From positions 1-64,000 of the forward strand of contig JBEIHC010000001.1 of NCBI GenBank assembly GCA_040381555.1: a DNA stretch of 64,000 bases, in the 5' to 3' direction. A program made the position numbers and the translations under genes. The DNA comes from CANHCC01 sp040381555 (GTDB taxonomy: Bacteria > Bacteroidota > Bacteroidia > J057 > RFSG01). Position 1 is the stretch's first letter. Every line of letters begins with the position of its first letter. Positions 16,988-26,310 of the stretch are shown here, piece by piece. A model generated the notes under the pieces. It had not been told where the DNA came from. It did not search any database and saw only the letters and a program-made list of their open reading frames with translations.

Positions 16988-18310
16988 ATGAAAACCCTTT
17001 TGAAACTTGCCTTTATCAGCATTTCCGCTCTAATCTTTTCTTTTCAACTGGTGAATGCCCAGGAGAAAAATTATGAAGAAAGACTTCGTCAGTACGATCA
17101 AAAACTCAAGGAATATCAACTGGAGTTGAAGAAAATGGAAGAGAAATTGGATACTCTTTCGACTGAAATGATGCGTAAGGAAGTAATCGTTGAAAAGCAA
17201 AGTTCCGGCGATTCGACCCAAACCAGAAAGACCATTATACTCGAGGATAACACCCCTGGCAAAAAAATCAAGGTAGAGATTTATGATTCTCAGGAAATAA
17301 CTAAAGAGCAGGAGCAGGAATTATTGGAAAACCTTCAGTCTCTGCGTGGTTTGGAAAGGTTGGGAAGCCTGAGCACGCTGTTTCAGGGTTCTGAAAAAAA
17401 AGCCTTAAGTGAACCTGAAAATGCTACCAAGCTAGAGAAAATCGAAGTGAAATTGAAAAAATTTGAAGACTTCATGACAGAAGATTTGAATAGACTCACC
17501 GATAAATTGGCTGAAATAGAAATGGATAATATTCAGCTCAATAACGAAAGCAATGGAGACACTACCGTAATTCGCCTGGGTACTTCTAAAATTGTCATTA
17601 TTGAGGATGAAAATGAAAAGAATAATTCTATTCAATGGAAAAAGGATAAATCTGAATTAGAAGAAGATCAAGATGAACCCAAAGAAAATGATGTTTTGGA
17701 ATTCTCTGCACTGGGATTAAGTTTGGGTTTAAATTCTTTCCTATATAAAGGCAATACAAATCTCCCATTGAAATATAATAACCTAGAGTTAGAAGCCCTT
17801 CGTTCTTGGAATGTAAATTTGAAATTAGTGGAAGCCAAAATTAGCCTCATTAATAACCAAGTAAATTTACTAACAGGAATTAGCCTAGATTGGAATAATT
17901 ATCGTTTCCGGAATGATATCAATTTGTCTCCGAGAACAGATACTTTATATATAACCCGGGATACCATAGATTTTAAAAAGAATAAATTAATGACTCAAAA
18001 TCTGATGGGTCATCTGATGCTTCAGTTTGAATCTAAACCAGGTAAAAAAGGCAGAACCTTTGATATTGGCGCAGGAGGATTTGCAGGATATATGCTGAAT
18101 GCCCGCACCAAACAAGTAAGTGATGCCCGTGGAAAGAATAAATTTGAAGATGACTTTCAACTGAATAGTTTCCGTTATGGACTATGCGGAAGAATAGGAT
18201 ATGGGGCTTTTGACTTGTATGTTAACTATACTTTAAATGATATTTTTCGACCCAATTTAGGTCCTGCAGTTCAGAATTTATCTTTTGGATTGAACTTCAC
18301 AGGCCTTTAA
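16988..18310 (+). CDS. Outer-membrane beta-barrel protein with N-terminal coiled coil
   Basis: A 440-aa exported protein with a signal peptide (ending LVNAQ). Residues about 25-240 are charged and helical, including a strong coiled coil (YDQKLKEYQLELKKMEEKL). Residues about 245-440 alternate polar and aromatic residues as in PorT-like outer-membrane barrels (LGLSLGLNSFLYKGN, YGAFDLYVNYTLND), ending FGLNFTGL. It starts 31 bp after the anti-sigma gene, so it is likely the third gene of the sigma operon, either an effector or a sensor of envelope state. I know no assigned function. Confidence 0.75.
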   Translation: MKTLLKLAFISISALIFSFQLVNAQEKNYEERLRQYDQKLKEYQLELKKMEEKLDTLSTEMMRKEVIVEKQSSGDSTQTRKTIILEDNTPGKKIKVEIYDSQEITKEQEQELLENLQSLRGLERLGSLSTLFQGSEKKALSEPENATKLEKIEVKLKKFEDFMTEDLNRLTDKLAEIEMDNIQLNNESNGDTTVIRLGTSKIVIIEDENEKNNSIQWKKDKSELEEDQDEPKENDVLEFSALGLSLGLNSFLYKGNTNLPLKYNNLELEALRSWNVNLKLVEAKISLINNQVNLLTGISLDWNNYRFRNDINLSPRTDTLYITRDTIDFKKNKLMTQNLMGHLMLQFESKPGKKGRTFDIGAGGFAGYMLNARTKQVSDARGKNKFEDDFQLNSFRYGLCGRIGYGAFDLYVNYTLNDIFRPNLGPAVQNLSFGLNFTGL

Positions 18311-18403
18311 TTCCACTTAAAACCTGACTCAACCATTTATCCAAAAATTGTTTCGGTTCTTTTTAATACACCCCAACTTTGTGCCAATTAAAACACACTT
18401 GTT

Positions 18404-19111
18404 TTGAAAAACTTACTGGTATTAATTATCTTTTCTTGCATGAGTTTTCTGGGCCTCACTTATGCGTCTACTCCTGCCTCCCCCCAAAAACAAATCGGGA
18501 AAGAACTTCCTGCTTTTCACAGCATCCACCTTATCGGGGATGTGAAAGTGTACTTGCATCCTTCTGCTACTCATTCATATAAGGCAGAATTACCCGCTTC
18601 CTTGGAAGAGTATTTTACGATGAGCGTGGAAAATGGGGTACTTCAAATTCGATTGACTAAATCCATTTCCAGATTTGACATGCCCAAAGTGGAATTATAT
18701 TTTTCTGAAGTCAATAAAATTCAGGCTGAGGGTGGGTATTATCTTAAAATGGATGAGATCTATACAGGTAGTAATTTAGAATTAGTTCTTACCGGATCTG
18801 GATTAACTAATTTAATGCTAGATGTTCAAGAATTAAAGGCGCAAATTTCCGGGCAAGCGGTTGCTTCCGTTAAAGGAAAATCCTTGGACGCAAAAATTTA
18901 TGGAAGCCAAGAATCTTACTGGGCTGCCTCAGCCTTGAATACCTCCACTCTGTTGGTTTCCGTTGAAGGCATGGCAAAAGCAGAAGTACATGCTCAAAAG
19001 GATATAACTGCCATTGCCGATAATTCCGGTCAAATACATTGTTCAGGTGAAGCCGAAATTCGTTCGTATATTCACGGTCTGGGACGCATTACCAAAGTTC
19101 CCTCACTGTAA
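18404..19111 (+). CDS. Head-GIN (DUF2807) domain exported protein
   Basis: A 235-aa protein that starts with TTG at 18404; the signal peptide MKNLLVLIIFSCMSFLG supports this start and no ATG precedes it in frame. The rest is a right-handed beta-helix-like auto-transporter fold of the DUF2807/GIN type (FHSIHLIGDVKVYLHP, VELYFSEVNKIQAEGG, then repeats such as LELVLTGSGLTNLML). These occur widely in Bacteroidota envelopes with no defined biochemical role. A weak -7 box (CAACTTTG, 18374-18381) precedes it. DUF5686 starts 2 bp after its stop, so the two are an operon. Confidence 0.85.
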   Translation: MKNLLVLIIFSCMSFLGLTYASTPASPQKQIGKELPAFHSIHLIGDVKVYLHPSATHSYKAELPASLEEYFTMSVENGVLQIRLTKSISRFDMPKVELYFSEVNKIQAEGGYYLKMDEIYTGSNLELVLTGSGLTNLMLDVQELKAQISGQAVASVKGKSLDAKIYGSQESYWAASALNTSTLLVSVEGMAKAEVHAQKDITAIADNSGQIHCSGEAEIRSYIHGLGRITKVPSL

Positions 19112-19113
19112 CC

Positions 19114-21570
19114 ATGCCCCTGCACTCTAGAGTCAATTATTTCCTGAAAAGCCTGTTCCTTCTGGTACAGGCTTTTCCTGTTTTTGTTTATGCTCAATCT
19201 TGTATTATTCAGGGAAGGGTTCAATCTGAAAGTGGGGAGCCCCTGCCTTTTGCCAGCATACGGGTACAGGGTCAAAATAAAGGGACACTGGCTGATGCGG
19301 AAGGGAATTTTCGGCTGGATACAGAACCAGGAAAGTTAGAACTGGAATTTCGTTTTGTTGGCTATCAAGCCCTTGTACAATCTGCCTCTTGTCCGGCAAA
19401 AACTCAGTTGACCATACAATTAAAAGAACAGGAATATTCCCTAGAAGAAACCTTTGTAACTTCAGATGGAAGGGACCCAGCCTATGGCATCATTCGAAAA
19501 GCCATTGATCGTCGGAAATATCATTTATCCCGCCCTAAGGCTTATTCTTGTGAAGTGTATATAAAAGGACTTCAACGATTAAATGCTTTTCCCGAAAGAA
19601 TTCTAGGCATGAAAGTAAGCCTCGATAGCTCGGACTTAGGAATTGTTTATTTATCTGAATCCGTTTCTCAGTTAAATCTGCGTAAACCCAAGGATATTCG
19701 CGAAATAATGATTTCGTCTAAAGTGAGTGGAAGAAATAATGCATTTAGCTATAATCAAGCTAGTGATATTTTAATTGATTATTATGAATCTATGATAAAT
19801 GTATTTGAATTATCTGAACGGGGATTTATTTCTCCTATTTCGCCCTCCTCTTTTTTATATTATCAATTTAAGTTATTGGGGAAATTCACTGAAAATTCCG
19901 AAACAGTTTATCGTATTCAGGTAATTCCCAAGCGTAATTCGGATCCGGTTTTTTCGGGTGAAATATTTATTGCAGCGCCTTCCTATCGCATTCACTCCAC
20001 TCAATTGTTTTTGACAAAGGAATCTGGGGTTGAATTCGTAGATACGCTGCGGATAGAACAATTATTTGTACCCATTCAGGACTCTTTATGGATGCCTGCT
20101 TCCCAGCGATTGGAATTTGCTTTTTCTGCCATGGGCTTTAGAGGGAATGGACATTTTGTAACCAATTTTATGAATTATGGAATTGATCCAGAATTCCCTA
20201 AAGGATTTTTTTCAAAAGAAATTCTCAAAGTAGAGGAGGGGGCCAACAAGCGCAGTCAGGCATACTGGGATTCTATTCGCCCTACGCCCTTAACTCAGGA
20301 AGAGATCGAGGACTATTTTAAGAAAGACAGTATCGCCACTTTAAAAGAACAACCCGAATATCTGGATTCACTGGATCGAGCCAGAAACAAATTCGATCCA
20401 TTTAGCTATTTGGTTTCCGGTCATTCGTGGAGTCGGCGTAAAAAGAAATTGAATTATTCAATTTCGCCGCTATTGGAAGGGGTTCAATACAATACAGTAG
20501 AAGGATTGGTACTGTTTAATAGTTTTACGGCATTTAAAAATCTCGAGAATGGAAAATCGCTTAATTCTACAGTAGATATACGGTATGGTTTTTCTTCGGG
20601 TAAACCTTTCTTTAGTGAATCATTATCTTGGCGTGCACATGGTCCTACAATGACTGTTTTTACATTGGTTGGTGGGCGATGGATACAACAATTTGATGGT
20701 AGTAATCCAGTACCCTCTTTACCCAATACACTTTATACGCTTCTGGATGAAACCAATCATCTCAAACTCTTCGAAAAGCAGTTTGTTCGTTTACAAGCGC
20801 AAAGAGAATTGTTCAATGGATTGAGAGTTTGGTTTACAACTGAGTATGCCCGAAGATTGGCTCTAGTGAATTCATCAGATTATACCATTCGGGATGTAAA
20901 GGATAGGGTTTTCTCCTCCAATAATCCCTTAGATGCTTTAGGAAACACGATGGCATTTGAACCGCATAATGCCTGGATCATCGAGCTGAATGCAAAAATG
21001 GTTTTTGCCAATGAATATTCCAGCCGCCCGGATAGAAAAATAAATAATGGTTCAAAATGGCCCTTTCTTAATCTGATGCTTAGGGCCGGTATCCCGGTAG
21101 CTGGTGCTACTACCCAATTTGTTGAATCTTCTCTTTCTGTTCAGGATGATTGGAATCTTAAAATGCTCGGTAAAAGCTCCTGGAAAATCAAGGGAGGCTA
21201 TTTTTTTGATAATACAAATCTGTACTTTATGGATTACAGGCATTTCGGCGGCAATCTGATGATGCTTCGTATTTCTGGCGATCTGAGTTTTCAGGGATTA
21301 CCCTATTATGAGTACAGCACCGATAGTCAGTATGCATCCGGACATTTCGTTCATCATTTCGGAGGTTGGTTTATCAACAAGGTACCCTTGTTACGAAAAT
21401 TGAAATTAGGAGAATACGCTGGCCTCAATACTCTTTATGTCCCAGGAAAACTGCCTTATACTGAGTACATATTCGGCCTAGAGCGTTTGGGTTTAGAAAT
21501 AGGTGGGGTAGTGTCCTACTCTGGTTCGCGCCTTTCTTATGCCGGATTCCGCCTCGGCACCAGTTTTTAA
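19114..21570 (+). CDS. DUF5686 outer-membrane protein with carboxypeptidase-like regulatory domain
   Basis: An 818-aa outer-membrane protein. A signal peptide (ending VYAQ) leads into a CarboxypepD_reg-like beta-sandwich (about 30-110: IIQGRVQSESGEPLPFASI, GTLADAEGNFRL). The DUF5686 region (about 125-480) begins RDPAYGIIRKAIDRRKYH. The C-terminal half has the alternating pattern of a beta-barrel and ends GFRLGTSF with a terminal Phe. Similar proteins resemble TonB-dependent receptors but lack the plug, and their function is unknown; a role in outer-membrane biogenesis or uptake is inference. It follows the head-GIN gene with a 2-bp gap. Confidence 0.85.
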   Translation: MPLHSRVNYFLKSLFLLVQAFPVFVYAQSCIIQGRVQSESGEPLPFASIRVQGQNKGTLADAEGNFRLDTEPGKLELEFRFVGYQALVQSASCPAKTQLTIQLKEQEYSLEETFVTSDGRDPAYGIIRKAIDRRKYHLSRPKAYSCEVYIKGLQRLNAFPERILGMKVSLDSSDLGIVYLSESVSQLNLRKPKDIREIMISSKVSGRNNAFSYNQASDILIDYYESMINVFELSERGFISPISPSSFLYYQFKLLGKFTENSETVYRIQVIPKRNSDPVFSGEIFIAAPSYRIHSTQLFLTKESGVEFVDTLRIEQLFVPIQDSLWMPASQRLEFAFSAMGFRGNGHFVTNFMNYGIDPEFPKGFFSKEILKVEEGANKRSQAYWDSIRPTPLTQEEIEDYFKKDSIATLKEQPEYLDSLDRARNKFDPFSYLVSGHSWSRRKKKLNYSISPLLEGVQYNTVEGLVLFNSFTAFKNLENGKSLNSTVDIRYGFSSGKPFFSESLSWRAHGPTMTVFTLVGGRWIQQFDGSNPVPSLPNTLYTLLDETNHLKLFEKQFVRLQAQRELFNGLRVWFTTEYARRLALVNSSDYTIRDVKDRVFSSNNPLDALGNTMAFEPHNAWIIELNAKMVFANEYSSRPDRKINNGSKWPFLNLMLRAGIPVAGATTQFVESSLSVQDDWNLKMLGKSSWKIKGGYFFDNTNLYFMDYRHFGGNLMMLRISGDLSFQGLPYYEYSTDSQYASGHFVHHFGGWFINKVPLLRKLKLGEYAGLNTLYVPGKLPYTEYIFGLERLGLEIGGVVSYSGSRLSYAGFRLGTSF

Positions 21571-21616
21571 AAGTTTGACGCAAATTCTTGAGTTCACTTT
21601 AACCCGGCTTTTCTCG

Positions 21617-21624
21617 TAATTTTG
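21617..21624 (+). promoter_or_regulatory. -7 box for the GT9 gene
   Basis: TAATTTTG matches TAnnTTTG and ends 6 nt before ATG 21631, so transcription would begin about 3 nt before the start codon. This decides against the in-frame TTG at 21622. Confidence 0.45.
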
Positions 21625-21630
21625 TTTTCC

Positions 21631-22632
21631 ATGAATCGGCAGGTACTTATTATTCAAACAGCCTTTACTGGGGATGTTATCCTGGCACTTCCGATTGCGC
21701 AGCGAATTCGCACGAATTGGCCGGAAGCGAAAATTCATTTTCTCGTTCGAAAGGGAAATGAAAATCTACTGGAGCATCATCCTGCTATTGATCAAATCTG
21801 GATTTGGGATAAAAATCAGCATAAAATTCGGAACCTCTTGGGTCTGATGTCTCAATTATCTCAGATTCCTTTTGATCTGGCAGTTAACTGTCAGCGGTTT
21901 TTGAGCACGGGCATTTTAATGGCTCGTTTGAATGCTAAACAAAAGCGGGGGTTCTCTGAAAATCCTCTTTCATTTTTATATTCCGCTCATTTTCCGCATA
22001 CTCGTTCTACAAAGGGAAGTGACACACTTATACATGAGGTGGACCGGAATCTGAATCTGTTGAGGGATATTTTTCCGACCACTCGTGAAGCACCTAAAAT
22101 TTTCCCAACTCAGGAGGAGGTATTTCGGGTACAACAGTTGCTTCCTCCCGGGAAATGGATTGTGCTTGCTCCGGCTTCTGTTTGGTTTACGAAGCAATGG
22201 CCAATAGAAAAATGGAAAGCCTTGGTGGGGCTTTTTCCAGAAGACTGGATTCCGGTTGTGGTTGGGGGCCCTAAGGATGCCGATTTGGGTGATTTATTAC
22301 TTACCGTAAGCAATAAGGGAGTGAATCTTTGTGGAAAACTTAGCCTAAGGGAGAGTGCCGCTCTTATGTCTCTTGCCCATCGGGTTGTCTGCAACGATAG
22401 CGCCCCCCTGCATTTGGCATCTGCTGTTTCTGCTCCGGTAACCGGAATTTTTTGTTCAACGGTGCCAGAATTTGGATTTTTCCCACTCTCCCCAAATGCA
22501 GTGGTTATTCAAGAAACAAGCGGTCTTGAATGCCGTCCCTGCGGATTGCATGGAAAAAAATCTTGCCCTCAAGGACATTTTCGCTGTGCATTGGAAATTC
22601 AGCCCGAAAGCGTCTTTCAAACTCTGCTATAA
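21631..22632 (+). CDS. Glycosyltransferase family 9 (lipopolysaccharide heptosyltransferase-like)
   Basis: A 333-aa GT-B enzyme that would add heptose (or a related sugar) from an ADP-sugar to the LPS core at the cytoplasmic face. The N-terminal motif is VLIIQTAFTGDVILALPIA. The nucleotide-sugar half has LAPASVWFTKQWPIEKW and NDSAPLHLASAVSAPVTGIF, as in WaaF/RfaF. A cysteine-rich tail (LECRPCGLHGKKSCPQGHF) is common in this branch. ATG 21631 is preferred because the -7 box ends just before it. Which heptosyltransferase (WaaC, WaaF or other) cannot be told. It is monocistronic, about 115 bp before nuoN. Confidence 0.88.
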   Translation: MNRQVLIIQTAFTGDVILALPIAQRIRTNWPEAKIHFLVRKGNENLLEHHPAIDQIWIWDKNQHKIRNLLGLMSQLSQIPFDLAVNCQRFLSTGILMARLNAKQKRGFSENPLSFLYSAHFPHTRSTKGSDTLIHEVDRNLNLLRDIFPTTREAPKIFPTQEEVFRVQQLLPPGKWIVLAPASVWFTKQWPIEKWKALVGLFPEDWIPVVVGGPKDADLGDLLLTVSNKGVNLCGKLSLRESAALMSLAHRVVCNDSAPLHLASAVSAPVTGIFCSTVPEFGFFPLSPNAVVIQETSGLECRPCGLHGKKSCPQGHFRCALEIQPESVFQTLL

Positions 22633-22732
22633 TTCCCTGTTAAAGTTTCCCCGGGATTTGGTACTTTTGTCTGAAACTGTGGGAAAGTTATTCCAGAGAC
22701 AGGTTCTGGTTCGTAATTTTGCCTAATCTCAT

Positions 22733-22740
22733 TATTTTTG
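22733..22740 (+). promoter_or_regulatory. -7 box for nuoN
   Basis: TATTTTTG matches TAnnTTTG and ends 6 nt before ATG 22747. A second match, TAATTTTG, lies at 22714-22721. The near box would give an essentially leaderless transcript and excludes the in-frame TTG at 22738. Confidence 0.45.
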
Positions 22741-22746
22741 CACCCT

Positions 22747-24204
22747 ATGCAATTTAATTTTCAGGATTTAATCCAAACTCTCCCGCTGGTCATGTTATTG
22801 GTGACCGGATTGTTGCTCATGATAAGCGACGCTCTTCAGTTAAGAAGCATCCTTCCCTGGCTCGCCGGATTGGGTCTGCTTTCTTCTCTGGTTTTGGCTC
22901 TGCCTCTTAATACTACAGATGCAGGCATGACTCCCGTCTATAATCAGATGATTTTTACTGGAGGCTTGGCCTCTTTTGTTCATATTTCTTTATGTCTTGG
23001 GGCATTGTTTTCCCTGTTCTTTATTCAGGATTTCTTCCAACGCCACGGAAAGATTGTAGATGAAATCTATGCCCTTCTGGTTTTTGCCGTAATTGGTATG
23101 ATTATGTTGGCGAATTCTAACGATTTGACCGTAACCTTTATAGGCCTAGAAACAATGTCCATCTGCCTTTATATTATGGCATCACTTTTTAAAACCAGTT
23201 CCAGCAGCAACGAGGCAGGATTGAAATATTTCCTATTGGGTTCCTTCGCTACCGGTTTCTTGCTTTTTGGAATGTCCATGCTTTATGGTATTACAGGTGT
23301 TACCCAATACACGGCAATGGCCAATTCTCAAATGGTGGACAACGCTTTGTTCCTGCCAGGTGTATTGTTTATCCTGATTGGTTTCTTGTTTAAGGTTTCT
23401 GCTTTCCCTTTTCATAATTGGACTCCGGATGTGTACCAAGGTACGCCTACCCCCCTAACAGGTTTTATGGCAACCGCTTCCAAGACAGCATCTTTTGTGG
23501 CCTTGGGAATGTTCTTACATCATACCATGCCGGTAATGGAGGGTAAAATTTTCTGGATTCTAATGGGAGCTGCTGTTATTTCTATGGTTTATGGAAATAT
23601 TGTCGCGGCTCGTCAATCTAATTTGAAAAGAATGCTGGCCTATTCTTCTATCGCTCACTCTGGTTATGTGTTGTTAGGATTGGCTTCTGGAAAAGAAGGG
23701 TTTATTGCCGTTATTTTTTATGCCTTCATTTATACCATCATGAATGTGGGTGCTTTCGGACTTATTGGGATGTATGAAAATTCCGATGAAGATGCTGAAG
23801 TATCCCGTTGGAATGGCTTGGGCTTACGCAAACCTTGGTTTGGGGTGGCTATGTCAATCTTCTTGTTTTCTTTGGCAGGTATTCCTCCTTTAGCCGGATT
23901 CATGAGTAAGTATCAGGTGTTCTTTGCTGCCGTTCGTTCCGAGTTTTATGTTGCTGCTGTAATAGGTGTGTTGGCATCTGTAGTGGGAGCCTATTATTAT
24001 ATTCGGGTTATTGTGAATATGTATTTCACAAAAGAGGAATCAGATGCACCTGTAGGAGGACTTTCTTGTGCAATGGCTCCGAGTGTTGGGATTGCCATTT
24101 TGGCTGGGCTTACCCTGTTGTTGGGTATCTTCCCATCCCCTGTGTACACTTGGATTGAGTCTTTGTTTAATGGCTCCGGTATGTTGGCCATGGCAGGCTT
24201 TTAA
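22747..24204 (+). CDS. nuoN: NADH-quinone oxidoreductase subunit N
   Basis: A 485-aa antiporter-like membrane subunit of respiratory complex I that contributes to proton translocation. About 14 hydrophobic segments are visible. Family motifs are NDLTVTFIGLETMSICLYI (with the key Glu), the lysine-bearing ILIGFLFKVSAFPFHNWTPD, VYQGTPTPLTGFMATASKT and SNLKRMLAYSSIAHSGYVL. The length is normal. Unusually, no other nuo gene is next to it: GT9 lies upstream and a cca-type gene 9 bp downstream, whereas nuoN is usually last in a nuoA-N operon. The missing subunits are probably elsewhere. Confidence 0.95.
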   Translation: MQFNFQDLIQTLPLVMLLVTGLLLMISDALQLRSILPWLAGLGLLSSLVLALPLNTTDAGMTPVYNQMIFTGGLASFVHISLCLGALFSLFFIQDFFQRHGKIVDEIYALLVFAVIGMIMLANSNDLTVTFIGLETMSICLYIMASLFKTSSSSNEAGLKYFLLGSFATGFLLFGMSMLYGITGVTQYTAMANSQMVDNALFLPGVLFILIGFLFKVSAFPFHNWTPDVYQGTPTPLTGFMATASKTASFVALGMFLHHTMPVMEGKIFWILMGAAVISMVYGNIVAARQSNLKRMLAYSSIAHSGYVLLGLASGKEGFIAVIFYAFIYTIMNVGAFGLIGMYENSDEDAEVSRWNGLGLRKPWFGVAMSIFLFSLAGIPPLAGFMSKYQVFFAAVRSEFYVAAVIGVLASVVGAYYYIRVIVNMYFTKEESDAPVGGLSCAMAPSVGIAILAGLTLLLGIFPSPVYTWIESLFNGSGMLAMAGF

Positions 24205-24213
24205 TTCATTCTA

Positions 24214-25644
24214 ATGAGTTTTTTGCGCGAAGCGCTGGCAGATCCGGTCTTTGCCCTTGTCGGGGAAGCCGCAGATCAGCTTAATATTCCCGCATTTGTT
24301 GTTGGAGGCTATGTTCGGGACTTTCTCTTAGGAGATGCTTCTAAAGATGTTGACATAGTGGCAATTGGCAGTGGGGTAAAACTCGCTCAAGCTTTTGCTG
24401 AAAAAATCGGATCCAAACCGGCTGTTGTTTATGAAAATTTTGGAACGGCACTCGTTCGGTACAAAGGGTATGACATTGAGTTTATTGGAGCTCGTAAAGA
24501 AAGTTATCGGGCAGATTCTCGAAAACCCCTGGTCGAAAATGGGAGCCTAGAGGACGATCAAAAGCGAAGAGATTTTACCATTAATGCCTTATACCTTTGC
24601 CTGAATCAAGATAGATTCGGAGAGTTGCTGGATCCATTTGGCGGAATCGGCGACATGCAATCTAAAATTCTTCGAACCCCATTAGATCCTGATATTACTT
24701 TTTCAGATGATCCATTACGCATGATGCGGGCAGCTCGGTTTGCCGCTCGCCTGGATTATATGCTGGATGAAGCAACCTTTGAGAGTATTGCCCGAAATAA
24801 AGAACGAATTCGCATCGTTTCTATGGAGCGAGTTACAGATGAATTGAATAAATTGATCCTGACCAATCATACGACCAAAGGATTCATGATTTTATTCAAA
24901 ACCGGCTTACTTGAAATCATTTTTCCTGAATTACAGAAACTTCATGGCGTCAAGATAATTAAAGGCAAAGGGCATAAAGATAACTTTTTTCATACCCTCA
25001 AGGTGTTGGAGAATCTCTGTGAAGAATCAGATGATTTATGGCTTAGATGGTCGGCATTATTGCATGATATCGCCAAGCCTGCTACCGCTGCTTTTGATCC
25101 CGTTCATGGATGGTCCTTTCATGGGCATGAGGACAAAGGTGCCCGAATGGTGCCCAAGATTTTCACGCGAATGAAATTGCCTTTGAATGATAAAATGAAA
25201 TTCGTTCAGAAAATGGTGCGTTTGCATTTAAGACCCATAGCCTTAGTGGATTCAGAAGTAAGTGATGCCGCTATTCGACGCCTGATAGTAGAATCAGGAG
25301 AAGACCTAGAGGATTTGTTGAAATTGTGCCGTGCAGATATTACTACTCGAGATGAGGAGAAGAAGGGACGCTATCGGGAGAATTTTAATAAGGTTGCTCA
25401 ACGCGTTCGAGAAGTAGAAGAGCGGGATCAGTTGAGAAACTGGCAGCCACCGATAACCGGAGAAATGATCATGGCACATTTTAATTTGCCCGCGTCTGCA
25501 ATGGTGGGTAAAATTAAAAATGCTATTCGAGAAGCAATATTGGAAGGAGAAATTCCCAATGAGTTGGAAGCGGCTCGGGCATTTATGATTCAAACGGGAC
25601 AACAATTCATTTTAGCAGAAGGGGGAATTCAGCATGAAGAATAA
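24214..25644 (+). CDS. cca: CCA tRNA nucleotidyltransferase (with HD domain)
   Basis: A 476-aa enzyme that adds or repairs the 3' CCA of tRNAs. The class II nucleotidyltransferase signature is VVGGYVRDFLLGDASKDVDI, with metal-binding Asp45 and Asp47. The tRNA-binding motifs RRDFTINAL and DDPLRMMRAARFAARL follow. Further on lies an HD phosphohydrolase domain (HDIAKP, His284-Asp285; SFHGHEDKGA) often seen in bacterial CCA enzymes. A poly(A) polymerase cannot be excluded from sequence alone, but the HD domain and the length favour Cca. It starts 9 bp after nuoN and overlaps the next gene by 11 bp. Confidence 0.9.
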   Translation: MSFLREALADPVFALVGEAADQLNIPAFVVGGYVRDFLLGDASKDVDIVAIGSGVKLAQAFAEKIGSKPAVVYENFGTALVRYKGYDIEFIGARKESYRADSRKPLVENGSLEDDQKRRDFTINALYLCLNQDRFGELLDPFGGIGDMQSKILRTPLDPDITFSDDPLRMMRAARFAARLDYMLDEATFESIARNKERIRIVSMERVTDELNKLILTNHTTKGFMILFKTGLLEIIFPELQKLHGVKIIKGKGHKDNFFHTLKVLENLCEESDDLWLRWSALLHDIAKPATAAFDPVHGWSFHGHEDKGARMVPKIFTRMKLPLNDKMKFVQKMVRLHLRPIALVDSEVSDAAIRRLIVESGEDLEDLLKLCRADITTRDEEKKGRYRENFNKVAQRVREVEERDQLRNWQPPITGEMIMAHFNLPASAMVGKIKNAIREAILEGEIPNELEAARAFMIQTGQQFILAEGGIQHEE

Positions 25645-26281
25645 ATGGATTGCCTGTGTAGTTTTTATTTTCCTCGGAATACAAGCTCTTCCGGCTCAGA
25701 CAGGTGTTGGATTTCGGTTTAGTTCTTGGATCAATCATTTTTATCGGGCAGAAACCTATCCTTTAATGGATGGATACTTTTCTCATGCTCAGGTGGGGGC
25801 ATTTTATCGATTGTATAAAAAGAATGGCGGTCTTGAAATTGGACTTTCCTATTTGGCAAAGCCATCATCCGGAATTCCCTTTGTCGCTCAGGATTTTGGG
25901 AAAGGGTACAACACACAATATCGAGGAGGGCAGTTGGATTTTTTATTCGGTCCTCAGTTTAATGTATTTAGGCCGAAGACAGGCTATGTAATGGGTATTC
26001 GTCAAGAGCCTAAAGGATTTTTAGATGCTGGCCTTGCCAATCGTACACTTTCGAAATTTTATATGTTTTTGCCTATAGGCTTTTCGATCGATTTCCCTAC
26101 CAGTTTTGGCACAGTGGGCGGGAGTTTGTTTTATCAAATAGGCATGACGAATGTAATTCGCAATCCCTATCCAGATTTAGATCCTGCATTTGATGGGGGT
26201 AAACAGCGCGCCATTCAAGTAGAATTGACAGTTCTGTATGGGACGGGAGCTAAGAAGAAGCCAGTAAAGAAGTCTAAGTAG
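25634..26281 (+). CDS. Putative outer-membrane beta-barrel protein
   Basis: A 215-aa exported protein with a signal peptide (MKNKWIACVVFIFLGIQALPAQ). The remainder shows alternating aromatic and polar strands (VGFRFSSWINHFYRA, GAFYRLYKKNGGLEIGLSY, GTVGGSLFYQIGMTN) typical of small Bacteroidota barrels, and a lysine-rich tail (AKKKPVKKSK). It overlaps the end of the cca gene by 11 bp, so translation is probably coupled. I know no function. Confidence 0.7.
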   Translation: MKNKWIACVVFIFLGIQALPAQTGVGFRFSSWINHFYRAETYPLMDGYFSHAQVGAFYRLYKKNGGLEIGLSYLAKPSSGIPFVAQDFGKGYNTQYRGGQLDFLFGPQFNVFRPKTGYVMGIRQEPKGFLDAGLANRTLSKFYMFLPIGFSIDFPTSFGTVGGSLFYQIGMTNVIRNPYPDLDPAFDGGKQRAIQVELTVLYGTGAKKKPVKKSK

Positions 26282-26283
26282 TT

Positions 26284-26310
26284 TTGCTTGGTGCAAGCAA
26301 GTTTTATTTT
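26284..26310. terminator. Hairpin between convergent genes 25634 and 26304
   Basis: TTGCTTG-GTG-CAAGCAA is a perfect 7-bp stem with a 3-nt loop, followed on the plus strand by GTTTTATTTTT. It sits 2 bp after the stop of the plus gene and touches the end of the minus gene, which fits termination of the plus transcript. Confidence 0.6.
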
